A stretch of DNA of 64,000 nt from contig OX424562.1 of the NCBI GenBank assembly GCA_949152475.1, positions 39,480,157-39,544,156 on the forward strand. The letters run 5' to 3'. The position numbers and the translations under genes were made by a program. Shown piece by piece: positions 11,622 through 24,213 of this stretch. Position 1 is the stretch's first letter, and each line of letters opens with the position of its first letter. Under the pieces are notes generated by a model. It made no database searches. It saw only the letters and a list, made by a program, of their open reading frames with translations, and was not told the origin of the DNA. Source of the stretch: Terebella lapidaria (lineage: Eukaryota > Annelida > Polychaeta > Terebellida > Terebellidae).

Positions 11622-13080
11622 TGGTTTCAATCAGTATTAATTTTTCAAACTAATTTTGTATTTTCCTTGGCCAATTCCCGATCCTATGGTGTACGGAAGT
11701 AGGTCGTAAGAAGAAAACTCCATTATCGCCCTTTGTCGAAAAATCGGGGGTCACGAATTCGGTTATTTTTTGCCAGCGACTTTTCAGAGCAAATATCTGC
11801 GCTCAAAACTTTGACAAAAACATTCCGATCGACCTAAAATTTATAGGCCTGAAGCGTGAAGGTAGTGGCTTGGTTCCCTTCAAATTTAGTCAAAATCGGA
11901 TGAAAACATTTGCCATGGCAACGGAAAAAAATGGAAATAAAATATTTGGCTATAAATCCAGTTCTACTTGCTATTATTTTTTCCAAATATTTTTGTATTT
12001 TTCTTTGGCCAACTTCCGATTGTATAGTGTACGGCCGATGGTCTCTCCATTATCGCCCGATGTCGAAAAACTGGGGATTAACGATTTCGGCTATTTTTTG
12101 TCAGCGACTTTTCTGTGCAAGTGTCTGCGTTCATAACTCAGAGACAAACGATCCATTCGATCTGTAATTCATAGGACGGAAGCGTTTGTGTTAGTGGCTC
12201 GGTCTCCTTGAAATTTTGTCAAAATTGGTTGCCATGGCAACGGAAAAAATGAAAATCACATTATCGGCTATAACTCTGATTCTACTTGATATTATTTTTC
12301 CAACTATTTTTCAATTTTTCTTTGGCCAATTTCCGATCGTATGATGTATGGCCGATGGTCATGCCACGAAAACTCTCTATTATCGCCCGATGTCGAAAAA
12401 ATAGGGGTCTCGACTTTAAGGCTTTTGAGTGTTCTGAGGTTCAAGGCCATATTGTGAAGCTAGTGTTCAATCGTTTCAACCCATTTTCGCTCAGGAGATG
12501 TGCGTAGATGACAGGAACAATACTGTGAAATTTGACAGCTCAATCTTGAGCGACAAGGTCAAGGTCAGGGTAAAAATAAAAATCGAAAATTTACAATAAC
12601 TCTGCTTATATTGCTGATTAATTTCCTCTATTATTTGAATATTTTTTTGTGCTCAATTCCCCTCAATTGCTGTATGACCAATGGTCCTGTGATTAAAATC
12701 CCCCATTATCACCCGAGGTAGTAAGTGTAAGGGTCATCAGCTGAAATCGCTGATTTGTAGTATTTCAAATAGTGGTAATTCCCAAACCACTGACGATATT
12801 CAATAGAACGTTGAATTTGTGAGAGCTCGCAAAGTTTGGGTTGTCAGTAACAAGAATTCAGGTCGTGGTCGACAGATCGAGAATATATTCAAGGTAGAAA
12901 AATGGCAAGGATGAATATTGCTCCCATGATTTTTGTATTTTTGTGGCCAATTTTCGATTTTTCGATATGACAATAATAGTACGACCAAAATCCCCGTTTA
13001 TCGTCCAGGTCGAAAATGTCAGGATCATAAACTTTGAATTTATTAACTAAATCTGGAAGGGCGAGGGTCTGCAATCTCTG
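11622..13080 (+). repeat. Family 3 repeat: degenerate units of about 320-340 bp
   Basis: The word TTGGCCAA, within a block that also contains CGATCGTATGGTGTA-like and CCATTATCGCCC-like words, recurs near 11668, 12006 and 12323 and in more diverged form to about 13075. The same body appears at 33381-34330. There it is preceded by a strong hairpin, which suggests a mobile family of the Helentron-like type. No coding capacity. Confidence 0.65.
12228..12241. promoter_or_regulatory. RFX X-box-like palindrome
   Basis: GTTGCCATGGCAAC is a perfect palindrome and equals the consensus site of RFX-family factors. Related words lie in the same family at about 11911 and 33449. That this site is functional here is inference only. 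Confidence 0.3.
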
Positions 13081-14640
13081 ATTGTCTCGTTTAATTGTGT
13101 ATTTGATTGGAAAAGCTAGTTATGATTATTTTGATTTTTTCTTCCACCAATCCATAGAAAAGCTATATAATATTGAGGAACTGGGGAAAAATGGAACAGA
13201 GGATATATATTGGAATTTTTGGATTTGTTAACAATGTGACATGTACAAATGTCTTATTTTTTCACAATACATGAGAACATATTAAATATGATTTTGTAGT
13301 GAGAAATAAATGATATGTACAAGTTTCAATGCATTGCACCTCGTACGCGTAGCTTCATCAATACTGATTTAGGATAGAAGAAACTGTCAATATTGAAACT
13401 GTCACTATTGAAGATATTTGTAATATTCAGAAAAAACTTCAGCAGAAGAGCACGACTAGTCTAGTTATATGGACTATTGTAAAATAAATTGGTTTTATCA
13501 TGGTAGCGAGCTTAGGTGGTGCGGACACATACATCAACTAACAAATTGAAGTATCGAATCCATACTCTAAAATGACGAAACGGAAATAATAAGTCAGCGA
13601 AACCTGTCATCGTAAATATCACCGATCCCATGCATACTTGTGGGGTGAATCCAGAAAAGAATATAAATAAATGATAAGTGTTTGCTGTTTTCATGAGACT
13701 ATGAAAAGTGTGTCAGGGTACATTATGATTATGGTACAGAGTTATTGGCCAACGCGTCGCTGGGTAAAACAGACCCACGGAGGGTAGGCATGGGCGGCCT
13801 CAGTCCTGTTATCATTTGTTTTAAATATAGTTATCTAAAGAAAAGCGTCATAGCACTTTCAAAAATGATATTTCTGATTGTTTCAATGAGGTTTACATTT
13901 TAATCTTTTGAGTAAACGAAATATTTTTGGATGGTTTACCGTAATAAATACGCATACAGTAGCGCAACATTTCTGATGTTGGCAGAACTATTACGAAAGA
14001 TAGCCAACTTTTATAGTTTCCGACATAAAAGTGATAAAGTGTGATGTAAAATATGATTTTTACACCAAAATACACACCTTGAACCATCGATTTGATCCAA
14101 AACAATGGACAACATTAAAACCATTGATCTATAGATATGTCTCGCAACGAAAAGTATCACTTCCATATTCGTATATTCCCTCCTATATCTATATCAGTTT
14201 ATTCACAGAGTCAGAAAAACCACTCTAATCATAATAAGAAAATAACAAAATATCATAGTGGACGCACGCCTTCTTTCCGCACAGAGCCAGTGTTCAAAGA
14301 TATGACACTGGGAGCGGTAAATTTGATGGCAGGCTGTGTAGTATGATATGTGGTGATTGTAAACGCGATGGGTTTACCGAAAAAATGGTTCACAAAAAAT
14401 ACATTACATCTCATGAGCTAGCTCCATCACATGAGCTACACGCGATTTTAAGTGGATAGTTTCCGCATGTACTCTTGTACAAAACATGCATTTATAAATA
14501 TGGAAAATTAACAAATTATCACACGGCCAGGGAATCCTGCTGAATCATTGCGTAGATTGAATATAATGAAGTGGTAGTTCATCAGTATGAGCTATAATGA
14601 ATCCATATATGTTGACAATGCACTTGCACATGCACATTTC
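13081..14640. other. No gene seen
   Basis: AT-rich DNA without recognisable domains or repeats beyond short palindromes. Confidence 0.55.
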
Positions 14641-14790
14641 TTTTCTGAATTGGAAAGTGCGGATCGAGTTTTGATAGAAAACTTCAGGACTTAACTGGAT
14701 TTGAACCAGGACAATCATTCAATTCACTATTTCGAATATCTTTACCCAACCGGGTCGGGAAATTTCCTCTTATTTATATGTAGGATTTAA
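14641..14790 (-). mobile_element. Possible SINE remnant with B-box-like word
   Basis: On the minus strand GGTTCAAATCC is a perfect Pol III B box, preceded by a stretch starting CCCGACCCGGTTGGGTAAAG. A matching A box and tRNA acceptor stem are not convincing, so this is only a candidate tRNA-derived element. Confidence 0.25.
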
Positions 14791-16216
14791 TGTAAAAAGG
14801 AACCTATATTATAATGAGAGTACAGTCCTCGAACCAAACAAATGGTTTTCATTGACCTTTCCATTACATGTGATGTATAATTTGTAACCACATCGATGAT
14901 TTATATGCACAGCATTGCACATGCCATTTTTCCCACCGGTTATGTAATATCTGATATTCAACTGACCATATTCTCCAACATCATTGAATTTCACATTCCA
15001 GCTGTCGTTTATTGTTTGTTTTGGGTAGATAAATTGCAGGTATACCACGCATAAAATATATTTTAACAACAATGATGTAACACAATATTACGGCTACTCT
15101 TTCGTGGCACTGATACTTTATGCAATGAAAGAATACTACTGTAACTAGAATATATCATGAAATCGATTTTATATGGAACTCAGGTACTGAAATGCAGCGC
15201 ACTAACATATGTATCAACCCATTACACACCGACCAATAGCCAGCCCAAATTACATTTTCGTAATGAAATTTCGGAAAATTTACTGCCAAAGCCACACTTG
15301 CGCCAACTGGGGCAGAGAGTGTGTTTTTTTTTTTAGTTGTATGTGTTGAACCGTTGCATCTGGAAACTCCTTTTGATGATGCTAAATTCACCTCGCCAGA
15401 GCTCAGTGATTGTCCGCTGTAGGTTGGGATAATACTCTCATCCATGGTCGGGGGTAGACTGATTAATACCATACAATAAAGTAACAAATAATGAGCAAGT
15501 GAATCTTCAGCATGATCCTTTCTATTCGTGATTACGATTATGATTATACTCGAGAATATTATCATCTTCATGATTAGGATTGAAATTAATTTCATGATTA
15601 TGATTATGTTCGTGGTCATGGACATGTTGTTGATTATTTTCATGATTACGCTTGTGATTACAATCATCATTATGGTTCATGATTGTGATTATTGTTATGA
15701 TTATAATATGGATTATGTTCAAGATTATGTCCATGATTGTGCTTAGGTTTTGATGAAAAATCTCATCGGAACTATTTGACGAACTGATGGTAGTTATAAC
15801 CCACCGTACCTACAGCCTATGTAATATTAAACAACACATTGCCATATACTGCAGCCAGCAGAGAGCTTCAGTCGTGCCTTGTGACCACAGGAGGTAGCGT
15901 GTGGGCTAATTCGCTGCACACAATTGATGCATCGTTTTTCACACAAGGTCTACAGACTCTACGAATATATGTGGATTCATGAACGCAGATTCATGATGGA
16001 TGATGAATGACCGTGATCTCCTCTTGAAAATGACAGCCACGGACCGGATATTTTTGTTCATGTTGTCTGTTATTAATTTGATAACAGATGGAGTCATTTC
16101 TCATCAATGGCCAAGCAAACCATTTGACGGTGAGTTATTCAAATACGATCAGGACATCTATATACATTATGCATGTATATGCTCAGCAGCATGAATGTTT
16201 TTTAAAAGTTTCTTTC
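14791..16216. other. No gene; GATTAT-rich low-complexity block
   Basis: At 15525-15745 the words GATTAT and ATGATT recur many times and create long but meaningless ORFs on both strands. The rest shows nothing recognisable. Confidence 0.6.
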
Positions 16217-16330
16217 AGGTTACCAGACATTAGGTTCGATAACCTATTGGTATGGCATTGCGTTCGTCATCATCCCTCATCACTGTCCGTCGTCTAATTA
16301 TTTTTACCCTAGAGGATATAGTCGAATCTC
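16217..16330 (+). mobile_element. Helentron-like family 1, copy C, 5' end only
   Basis: It starts AGGTTACCAGAC, then TTCGATAACCTATTGG, then GCATTGCGTTCGTC, matching the first 100 bp of the neighbouring full copy at 16571. No central repeats or 3' hairpin follow before the next copy starts, so it is truncated. Confidence 0.65.
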
Positions 16331-16570
16331 CTGAATTTTCTTTTGTTAAAAGCACGTGAATAAAGATGTTCAATGCTTCAATTTTTAATTCTGGACTTTG
16401 ATGTATTCAAACGTGTTCTCTTACGAGACCGTTGGTGGATGTTTTGATACTTTGTGGGGCTTGATATGAAATAGTCCCCAAAATTGTATATGATTTGGAA
16501 ATACTTTCGGAATTCTTCTACCATTGAAAACGTTGTCCCATACTTATAATGGCAAAAAGTTCATGTTTTT

Positions 16571-18718
16571 AGGTTACCGTACATTTGGTCCGATAACCTA
16601 TTGCCGTGGCGTTGCGTCCGTCGTCCGGCGTCCGTCGTCCGTCGTCCGTCAACAATTTTATCTTTAAAGTTTACAGTCGGATTTTTCTGAAATTTTGCAC
16701 AAAAATGCCTAAAAATATTTCGAGAGGGAGGTATTTTTTAGTTTTTTGATTTTCGCATTTTTTTTCAAAATGGCGGCCGTTTTCGTCGAAAAATGGCCAA
16801 TTTTGGACTTTGACGGTCGTTTTCTCAAAATCTTATCAGTAACTTTTTTTCTTATTGATGCATAACACTCCTCCTATGTACCCCTGTGACATGTATAATT
16901 TTTGTTGGCCTTGAATCGCTCGAAGTGGGCCATTTTGGGCCCAAACTCGGCTCAAATGGGACTCTCCCATGTTAAATTCTCCTATGCTTTATAATGGGAC
17001 ACATTAAGCCTAATATCTCACTTAAAATTGAGATTAGAGACTAAGAATCAATTGTGGACATATAGGAAATGATATATGCTGAATATTCTCGTGACCTTAA
17101 ATTTGACCTCTGACCTCGGATTCAAGGTCAGAGCGGCCGTTTTCGTCGAAAAATGGCCAATTTTTGACTTTGACGGTCGTTTTCTCAAAATCTTATCAGT
17201 AACTTTTTTTCTTATTGATCCATAACACTCCTCATATTTACCCCTGTGACATTTATAAATTTCGTTGCCCTTGAATCGCTCGACGTGGGCCATTTTAGGC
17301 CCAAACTCGGCCCAAATGGGACTTTCCCATGTTAAATTCTCCTATGCTTCATAATAGGACACATTAAGCCTAATATCTCACTTAATAGTGAGATTAGAGA
17401 CTAGGAATCAATTGTGGACATATAGGAAATGATATATGGTGAATATTCTCGTGACCTTGAATTTGACCTCTGACCTCGGTTTCAAGGTCAGAGCGGCCAT
17501 TTTAGTCGAAAAATGGCCAGTTTCGGATTTTGACGGTCGTTTTCTCAAAATCTTATCAGTAACTTTTTTTCTTATTGATGCATAACACTCCTCCTATGTA
17601 CCCCTGTGACATGTATAAATTTCGTTGCCCCTAAATTGCTTGAAGTGGGCCATTTTGGGCCCAAACACGGCCCAAATGGGACTTTCCCATGTTAAATTCT
17701 CCTATGCTTTATAATGGGACACATTAAGCCTAATATCTCATTTAATATTGAGATTAGAGACTAGGAATCAATTGTGGACATATAGGAAATGATATATGCC
17801 AAATATTTTTGTGACCTTCAAGTTGACCTCTGACCTCGGTTTCAAGGTCAGAGCACAAAATGGCTAAAATCTTGCTTATTATCGACTTTACAGCTTAGGA
17901 ATCAATTGTGGACATATAGTAAATGATATATGCCGAATATTCTGATGACCTTGAATTCGACCTATGACCTCATTTTCAAGGTCACAGGACAAAATGGCTA
18001 ATATCTCACTTATAATCGATTTTACAGCTTAGGGATCAATTGTGGACATAAAGGAAATGATATATGCTGAATATTCTCGTGACCTTGAATTTGACCTTTG
18101 ACCTCGGTTTCAAGGTCAAAGCACAAAAATGTCTAATATCTCGCTTATTATCGACTTTACAGCTTAGGCATCAATTGTGGACATATAGGAAATGATATAT
18201 GCCGAATATTCTGATAACCTTGAATTTGACCTTCGACCTCATTTTCAAGGTCACAGGACAAAATAGCTAATATCTCACTTATTATCGATTGTACAGCTTA
18301 GGGATCAATTGTGGACATATATGAAATGATATATTCTGAACATTGTCATGACCCTGAACTTCACCTTTGACCTAATTTTCAAGGTCACAGGACAAAATGG
18401 CTAATAGCTAGCTTATCATCGACTTTACAGCTTAGGAATCAATTATGAACATATAGGAAATGATATATGCTGAATATTGCTATGACCCTGAATTTGACCT
18501 TTGACCTCATTTTCAAGGCCACAGGACATAATGGCTAATATCTCGCTTATTTTTGACTTTACAGCTTAGGAATCAATCGTGGACATACTAGAAATGACAT
18601 ATGCCGAATATTATCGTGTTCTTGAATTGACCAATGACCTTTTTTCCAAGGTCATGGGACAAAATACTAATATCTAAAATATATATTGTCCGGTAACCTT
18701 TCCTAGCCCTTGGGCTAA
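16571..18718 (+). mobile_element. Helentron-like non-autonomous element, family 1, copy A (longest)
   Basis: The 5' end AGGTTACCG...GTCCGATAACCT can fold back on itself and is followed by a GTCCGTCGTC-rich block. The 3' end has CCGGTAACC (18690-18698), the inverse of the start, then the palindrome AGCCCTTGGGCT at 18705-18716. T-runs lie on both sides. The centre has about three units of 360 bp (GCGGCC...TCGAAAAATGGCCA near 16772, 17132 and 17492) and then units of about 130 bp carrying GACCTTGAATTTGACC-like words. Subterminal inverted repeats, a 3' hairpin, internal minisatellites and insertion between Ts is the described architecture of Helentron-associated elements. No protein is coded. Confidence 0.7.
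18092..18104 (-). promoter_or_regulatory. DR1-type nuclear receptor word in repeat unit
   Basis: TGACCTTTGACCT is the reverse complement of AGGTCAAAGGTCA, a perfect direct repeat with one spacer. The same 13 bases recur at 18495-18507, 31355-31367 and 46320-46332, always inside the family 1 central unit. Function is inference. Confidence 0.3.
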
Positions 18719-18830
18719 TTTTTATTCGAGAAGTGATGGAATTTTTGTAAGGTGTTACTATGCGAAAGTCCCAACATCGTGTTTTTTTCCGAAGTAGCAA
18801 TTAAAAGTGCTATTAGCAATTGAAATTTTA

Positions 18831-19240
18831 TGTGAGAATATTCAAGTCTTCTCAGACGAGATGATCATGTGATTGGATCCTCTGAGACTTTCTATGGTGA
18901 TACCATGGAACAGTCCCAACAGCTGATTTTTTCCGAGTTCACTTTTAAAATGCCATTTACTCCTATGTGAGAAGATTCAAGTCTTCTCAGACGAAACCAT
19001 GTGATGGGATCCTCTTGAGATTTTCTATGGTGATACTCTGGAACAGTCCAACAGCTGATCTTTTCCGAGTTGAAATGCCATTTACTCCTATGTGAGAAGA
19101 TTCAAGTCTTCTCAGACGAAACCATGTGATTGGATCCTCTTGAGATTTTCTATGGTGATACTCTGGAACAGCCCAACAGCTGATCTTTTCCGAGTTGAAA
19201 TGCCATTCACTCCTATGTGAGAAGATTCAGATTTTCGTGG
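18831..19240 (+). repeat. Tandem repeat of about 125 bp, 3.3 copies
   Basis: GTGAGAAGATTCAAGTCTTC-like starts lie at 18831, 18966, 19091 and 19216. The two middle units are almost identical. It lies directly beyond the Helentron-like copy A. Confidence 0.8.
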
Positions 19241-20079
19241 ACGAGATCGCAATGATGGACTAATTTGGAGCTTTGTATGGTGATAGTATCATGATTATGA
19301 GATAATATGAGGCCTCAATATCATATGTTTGTATTTCGACTTAAAAAAAATGTTGGTGAAATTCTTTTCAGTTTGAGAAATTATATTTTATTCTTAACCG
19401 GAGAACAAACTAGATTGAACTATGTATTGTGCAGCCCGAATAGTTGCAGATAGAAGTGATGTTTGTACTTCGATGGTTAGGAAATCGCAAGTACAAGTGT
19501 TCCCTTGTACTAACAGTCGTCACTGGCAAGTTGCACTCGACGTATGTGAGAGCTTTATGAAATATATAACAAGAGACTATCAATGTAATTATTGATGTTC
19601 TATATGGATTCCAAATACCATTTCAGCACATATATAGAGTGACTTATATAATTCATACTGATACTGGCATGCTTTCTGGCGATAGACTTTCACTGCATTT
19701 TGCACGCTTCGCGTGGGCGAGGACTTGTGCACTGTTTCTGTTATAACTCCTAAATAACTAAAATATTGGTTGAACATATAATACGAGCAATATTATTGAC
19801 AGAAATTAGCCGTGCATAGAATAATGTCTATAATTTTGATAATTCTAGCGAGTATTAACTCATGAAACGCATAGGCATGAGTCACACTGGCAGGTGAAAC
19901 ATTTTGACATGCATTCAGTGTTTCATTGAATGAAGCAAGTGTACATTCAAATGTATTATGAACAGCCTGATGGAAATGAGCCGCATATACATGTAAACAT
20001 TTTATCTGAAATCATACTGACCTTCATGAAACGTATTAACGTGCATTGTAACTAGACGGAAATGTGCATTCTTTGATCA
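19241..20079. other. No gene seen
   Basis: Non-coding, no recognised repeat. Confidence 0.55.
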
Positions 20080-20085
20080 GATATG

Positions 20086-20702
20086 TACGGAAGCGCATTT
20101 AGGACATGGAAGAAAAAATTATTAATCCGCCCGGGCGGAATACTAATTCGCCCGAACAAAATAAAGTTTTGTTTGGGCGAAATACTAATCCGCCCAAACC
20201 GAGTAAAGTTTTGTTTGGGCGAAATACTACTCCGCCCAAACCGAGTAAAGTTTGGTTTGGGCGAAATACTACTCCGCCCAAACCAAGTAAAGTTTTGTTT
20301 GAGCGAAATACTAATCCGCCCAAACCAAGTAAAATTTTGTTTGGGCGAAATACTAATCCGCCCAAACCAAGTAAAATTTTGTTTGGGCGAAATACTAATC
20401 CGCCCGTGCGAATTAATTATTTGTTTGCACAAAATAGAAATTTGGTAAAAATGAAAAAACTTTAACTTTGGTTTGGGCGGATTAGTGATTCGCCCAAACA
20501 AATTTTTATATTGTTTGGGCGAATTAGTATTTCGCCCAAACAAAATTTTACTTGGTTTGGGCGGATTGGTATTTCGCCCAAACAAAATAATATTTTGAAT
20601 TAGTATTTCGCCCGGGCGGATTAGTATTCCGCCCGGGCGGATTACTATTTCGCCCGGGCAGATTAATATATTTTTCTTCCATGTCCTAAATGCACTTCCG
20701 TA
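20086..20702. mobile_element. Foldback MITE made of 42-bp hairpin units
   Basis: The ends are inverted repeats of at least 33 bp (TACGGAAG...TTTAGGACATGGAAG on the left, its complement on the right), flanked by a 6-bp direct repeat GATATG (20080-20085 and 20703-20708). The left half has about six 42-bp units, each with TTTGGGCG...CGCCCAAA able to form a hairpin. The right half has the same units inverted. Because 42 is a multiple of three and the unit is near-palindromic, four overlapping repeated ORFs appear. They are artefacts of the repeat. The superfamily is not recognised. Confidence 0.8.
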
Positions 20703-20708
20703 GATATG

Positions 20709-23225
20709 GTCAACTTTCTGAAAGATCATACCTTTGTAAAACAAAAGGTGAGTACAGGCAGCTTACTTCATTTGCAAAACCAACGAAGTTGGAAGACGTC
20801 TAATGAGACACCTACAGGTATCCAAACTTCGTTTGATTGTGGAAATTTCACCTAAGAATTGGTTTGTGATGTGAGTTCGTTTCCTGTCAGGTATGAGGCT
20901 TGTGTCATGAACCAATGAGCTAGTACAGCGTTTAAGAGGAAGTGTTCTCGAGATATTTACATGAAACTTAACGTACAGGTATAATTGCAGGATTGGGATT
21001 GATTTTTGCCGAAATCCAAAAAACAAGATGTCCGTCATTGCGACGAACTCGGCCATGTAGGATGTACACCCTCTAAAATTTTGGAGAAGTTTTTGAGATA
21101 CCTTCTCGAATACTGATATGCTGGTAAATCATGCCAATATAACGTTTGGTGTCGACTTCGTCAAGATCCCAAAACTAAGATACCCGCCATCATACATCTC
21201 ATCTTGAACTCGGTCGAGCTTGCACACGAAGCTATTAAACCCTCTAAAGAGTAGAGTATTCAAGATAAATTATGTCAGTGGTATTTACCAATATCTAAAT
21301 ACCCTTCCATAACATAAACTGTATTTTATATAAAAAATATCTGCAGTCACTGATTTTTATGCCTTGGGAGACACCCTTTGCGGTTTCATGTGTTTGACTA
21401 TGTCTAGTTACATATCGAATTTCGTTCGATGGAACTAACATTACCAGAAAAACTAGATGTCAAAGCCTGGATATGTCTTGGGGAATCTTGACTGAATCAA
21501 TATGTCAACAAATAGTCAGCACTAGGTCAACAATCAAAAACAAATAAAAAAAATACATACTATTACTTTAAATTCCCCAGCATAATTCCCCAGTCACATT
21601 ATTATACATCATTTCTGAGATACAGCCGCAATAAAAATGCCAATTCAGCGAATCAAGTTTGTATCGAGAGTACAAAGAGGTTATCCATAAGGCATGTTTG
21701 TCCTGGGCGACTAACTTGTAAACGACATCCGCTTTGTTCTACGACGCATCGTGTCAGTGCAACGGTCAGAAACAGAAAATGCTGACCAAAACCATTCTGC
21801 TCCAGGGCAAAGTTCACTCCATACAAACATTAGACATGTTCGGTTAGGGAATTATGCTGAAAATAATGTCCGTTCCGGACGACCCACCGGATATGGCACA
21901 AAAATTGATACTGATTCAGAAAATCTTCATTTCTGGCCGAGGGCTAAGTTCAAGCCACAAACCGTTTCTAAGATATTATATGTTCGGCTAGGGCATAGTT
22001 ATGTTTCAAAAGTAATTGTCCGCATGTTCAAAAGTTGAGGTCATATTCTCGAATTTATCGGGCTCTTGTGACAATTGCTAATTCAGTACCATGGTCGTGC
22101 TTACTATCAAGGTTGCTGTGTGTTCTGATATGTGCTTTTGTGTTCTGATATGTATCATTCAACACAAAACCAGATCAGCATTAATCTGTACATTTGCTCC
22201 AGTGTATGTACGTATGCTGTTATGGGACACTTTTTCAGCGAAACTTGTGATTGACGACATCAGCCTCTGTATGTCCGTTGCTTCTTCCGTTACATCAATG
22301 CTGATGTTGTAATAATAATGTAATGTAACAATAATAGTTTGATTTGATTAATCTGGCATAGATCGATCTTTCATACACACCGGTATCTCAATAAACCTCC
22401 ATAGACCCCCAGAAGTCATCGGCAGATTGCACTAGACGTCTGGAAGAGCCTTATGAAATGTATAACAAGACACCATCATGAAACTATTGACTGTGCTCAG
22501 TTCCGGGGAATTCCACATGCCATCGCAGCACGCTACATATAGAGATTGTTCTTGTATAATCGACAGTGACAATGACATGCATTTCGAGATCTCCTTCAGT
22601 GCATTAGGCATGAAGAATGCAATCATTGTCCGGGCCCCGGGCCCGGATATACTAAAACGCACTAATTTCAGCTGGTTCCGTTTTGCGAGGTTTCCCGCAG
22701 TGACGGGCAGGGATTGATTCCACGGTGGACATACGTTGCGCGCTATTGTGCGGGATGTCTCATGTCAGATATGTTTCTGTGGTACAGCGGGGGTCGCAAA
22801 TATTGTCACTCTGTTTGCCCAGGCAGTGATTTTTTGCACGCGCTGATATAACGCTGATGTAATAGAATCATATTAGAATCGCACTTAGGATATAATATAG
22901 GCTTATGCGCATAAAAAACCTGGAGTGAAGACTCGAGCACTGGGGAATAATAGGCGAGATATTAATTTAATTCATAAATTAAAAAAACAGCAAAACATTC
23001 CGTCCGGACATATTCCTAACACTTTCCATTCCTACTATTCTGTAGCTTGTATAAATTGAAATACGACAATACTAGCTGAATGAGTGGGGTATGATTTGAA
23101 AGGTTCCAGCAAAACATATGAAACGAATATGATATAAGTGAACTGTTCATGAACATTACGTCCAGAATCATACTGTTATCTAATAATTTATGGAACGTTT
23201 CGATATGCGTCATAAACATGGAGCA
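20709..23225. other. No gene seen
   Basis: About 2.5 kb with only short unrecognised ORFs on both strands. I saw no domain, repeat array or convincing splice-bounded exon. Confidence 0.5.
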
Positions 23226-23233
23226 TTCCTTGC

Positions 23234-24147
23234 CAGGGGCGGATTAAACGACAGAGGGGCCTGGGGCTGGAAAATATAAATGTGCCTGAAGCTATGCGGT
23301 CGGGGGCGCCGTAAGCCCCCATCCCCCCGGAGAAAAATATGGCTTTTTTGTTTTGTGAGTTGAGCAGTTTGGCGTGTAGTTGGACGAAATTATGCGATAT
23401 TTGGACATTCAAATCGGATTCGAATTTTGAACTTTTTCTCCACTAAAGAGTGACAGGACTGAAAAAGTAATTTGGCCTAGATCTATTATTGTAAATCCGC
23501 TAGATTTCAAATTTTGTGAATTTATCGAGGATTCCAAATAATTATTGAAGTTGACCACCTAAAAAATCAGTGATAAAAAATCTAACAGTTGTTTATTATA
23601 AACAGTGAAACACAAACTTTTGATGTAATCAATTTTTATTTTATGATCATACGTATGTACTTTTCAGTGATTTTTTTCACAATAAAAATCTCGCAGTTGT
23701 TTATTATAAACAGTGAAACACAAATTTCTGATGTAATCAATTTTTATTTTATGATCATACATCTGATCATACATCTGTTGATGGCAGATGGCAGGAGTAG
23801 GCCTATCATGGAGGCCCATCATGGATACCTTCTATAGGCCTAAGCCCAGCTGTGTGAAAAGAAGACACACTAGCACCCGCAAAAAAATATAGGTCCCCAA
23901 GTTTTGAAAAAAAAACACAGTTTCAATCTGCGGGTTACAGTAGGCCTATGAGTGAGAAAAATGGGCGAATAAGCACTCGCAAAAATAGGACCCAAGTTTT
24001 AAAAAAAAACTGTGCAGTTGAAAATAGGCCCCCTAGTTGAAACAAAACTGTGCATCGTTTTCGTGAGAATTGGGGCCTGTTTTTTTTCTGCTGGGCCTGT
24101 GGGCCTGGGGATGCAGCCCCAATAGCCCCTACGTTAATCTGGCCCTA
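23234..24147. mobile_element. hAT-like non-autonomous DNA transposon
   Basis: The left end is CAGGGGCGGATTAA and the right end, read inverted, is TAGGGCCAGATTAA. Both are flanked by the 8-bp direct repeat TTCCTTGC (23226-23233 and 24148-24155). An 8-bp duplication with a CAGGG-type end is the hallmark of hAT elements. The interior is non-coding. It contains a duplicated block of about 70 bp (near 23585 and 23692), and related words recur near 23880-24040. No transposase. Confidence 0.8.
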
Positions 24148-24164
24148 TTCCTTGCAGAAGAAAT

Positions 24165-24173
24165 TATGCATTA

Positions 24174-24213
<40 letters not shown>

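Noticed and set aside
15155-15746. Histidine/asparagine- and isoleucine-rich ORFs on both strands
   Set aside because: Low-complexity GATTAT repeats. No codon bias or domain.
20052-20744. Four overlapping repetitive ORFs on both strands
   Set aside because: They are by-products of a near-palindromic 42-bp unit. The same peptide style appears on both strands.
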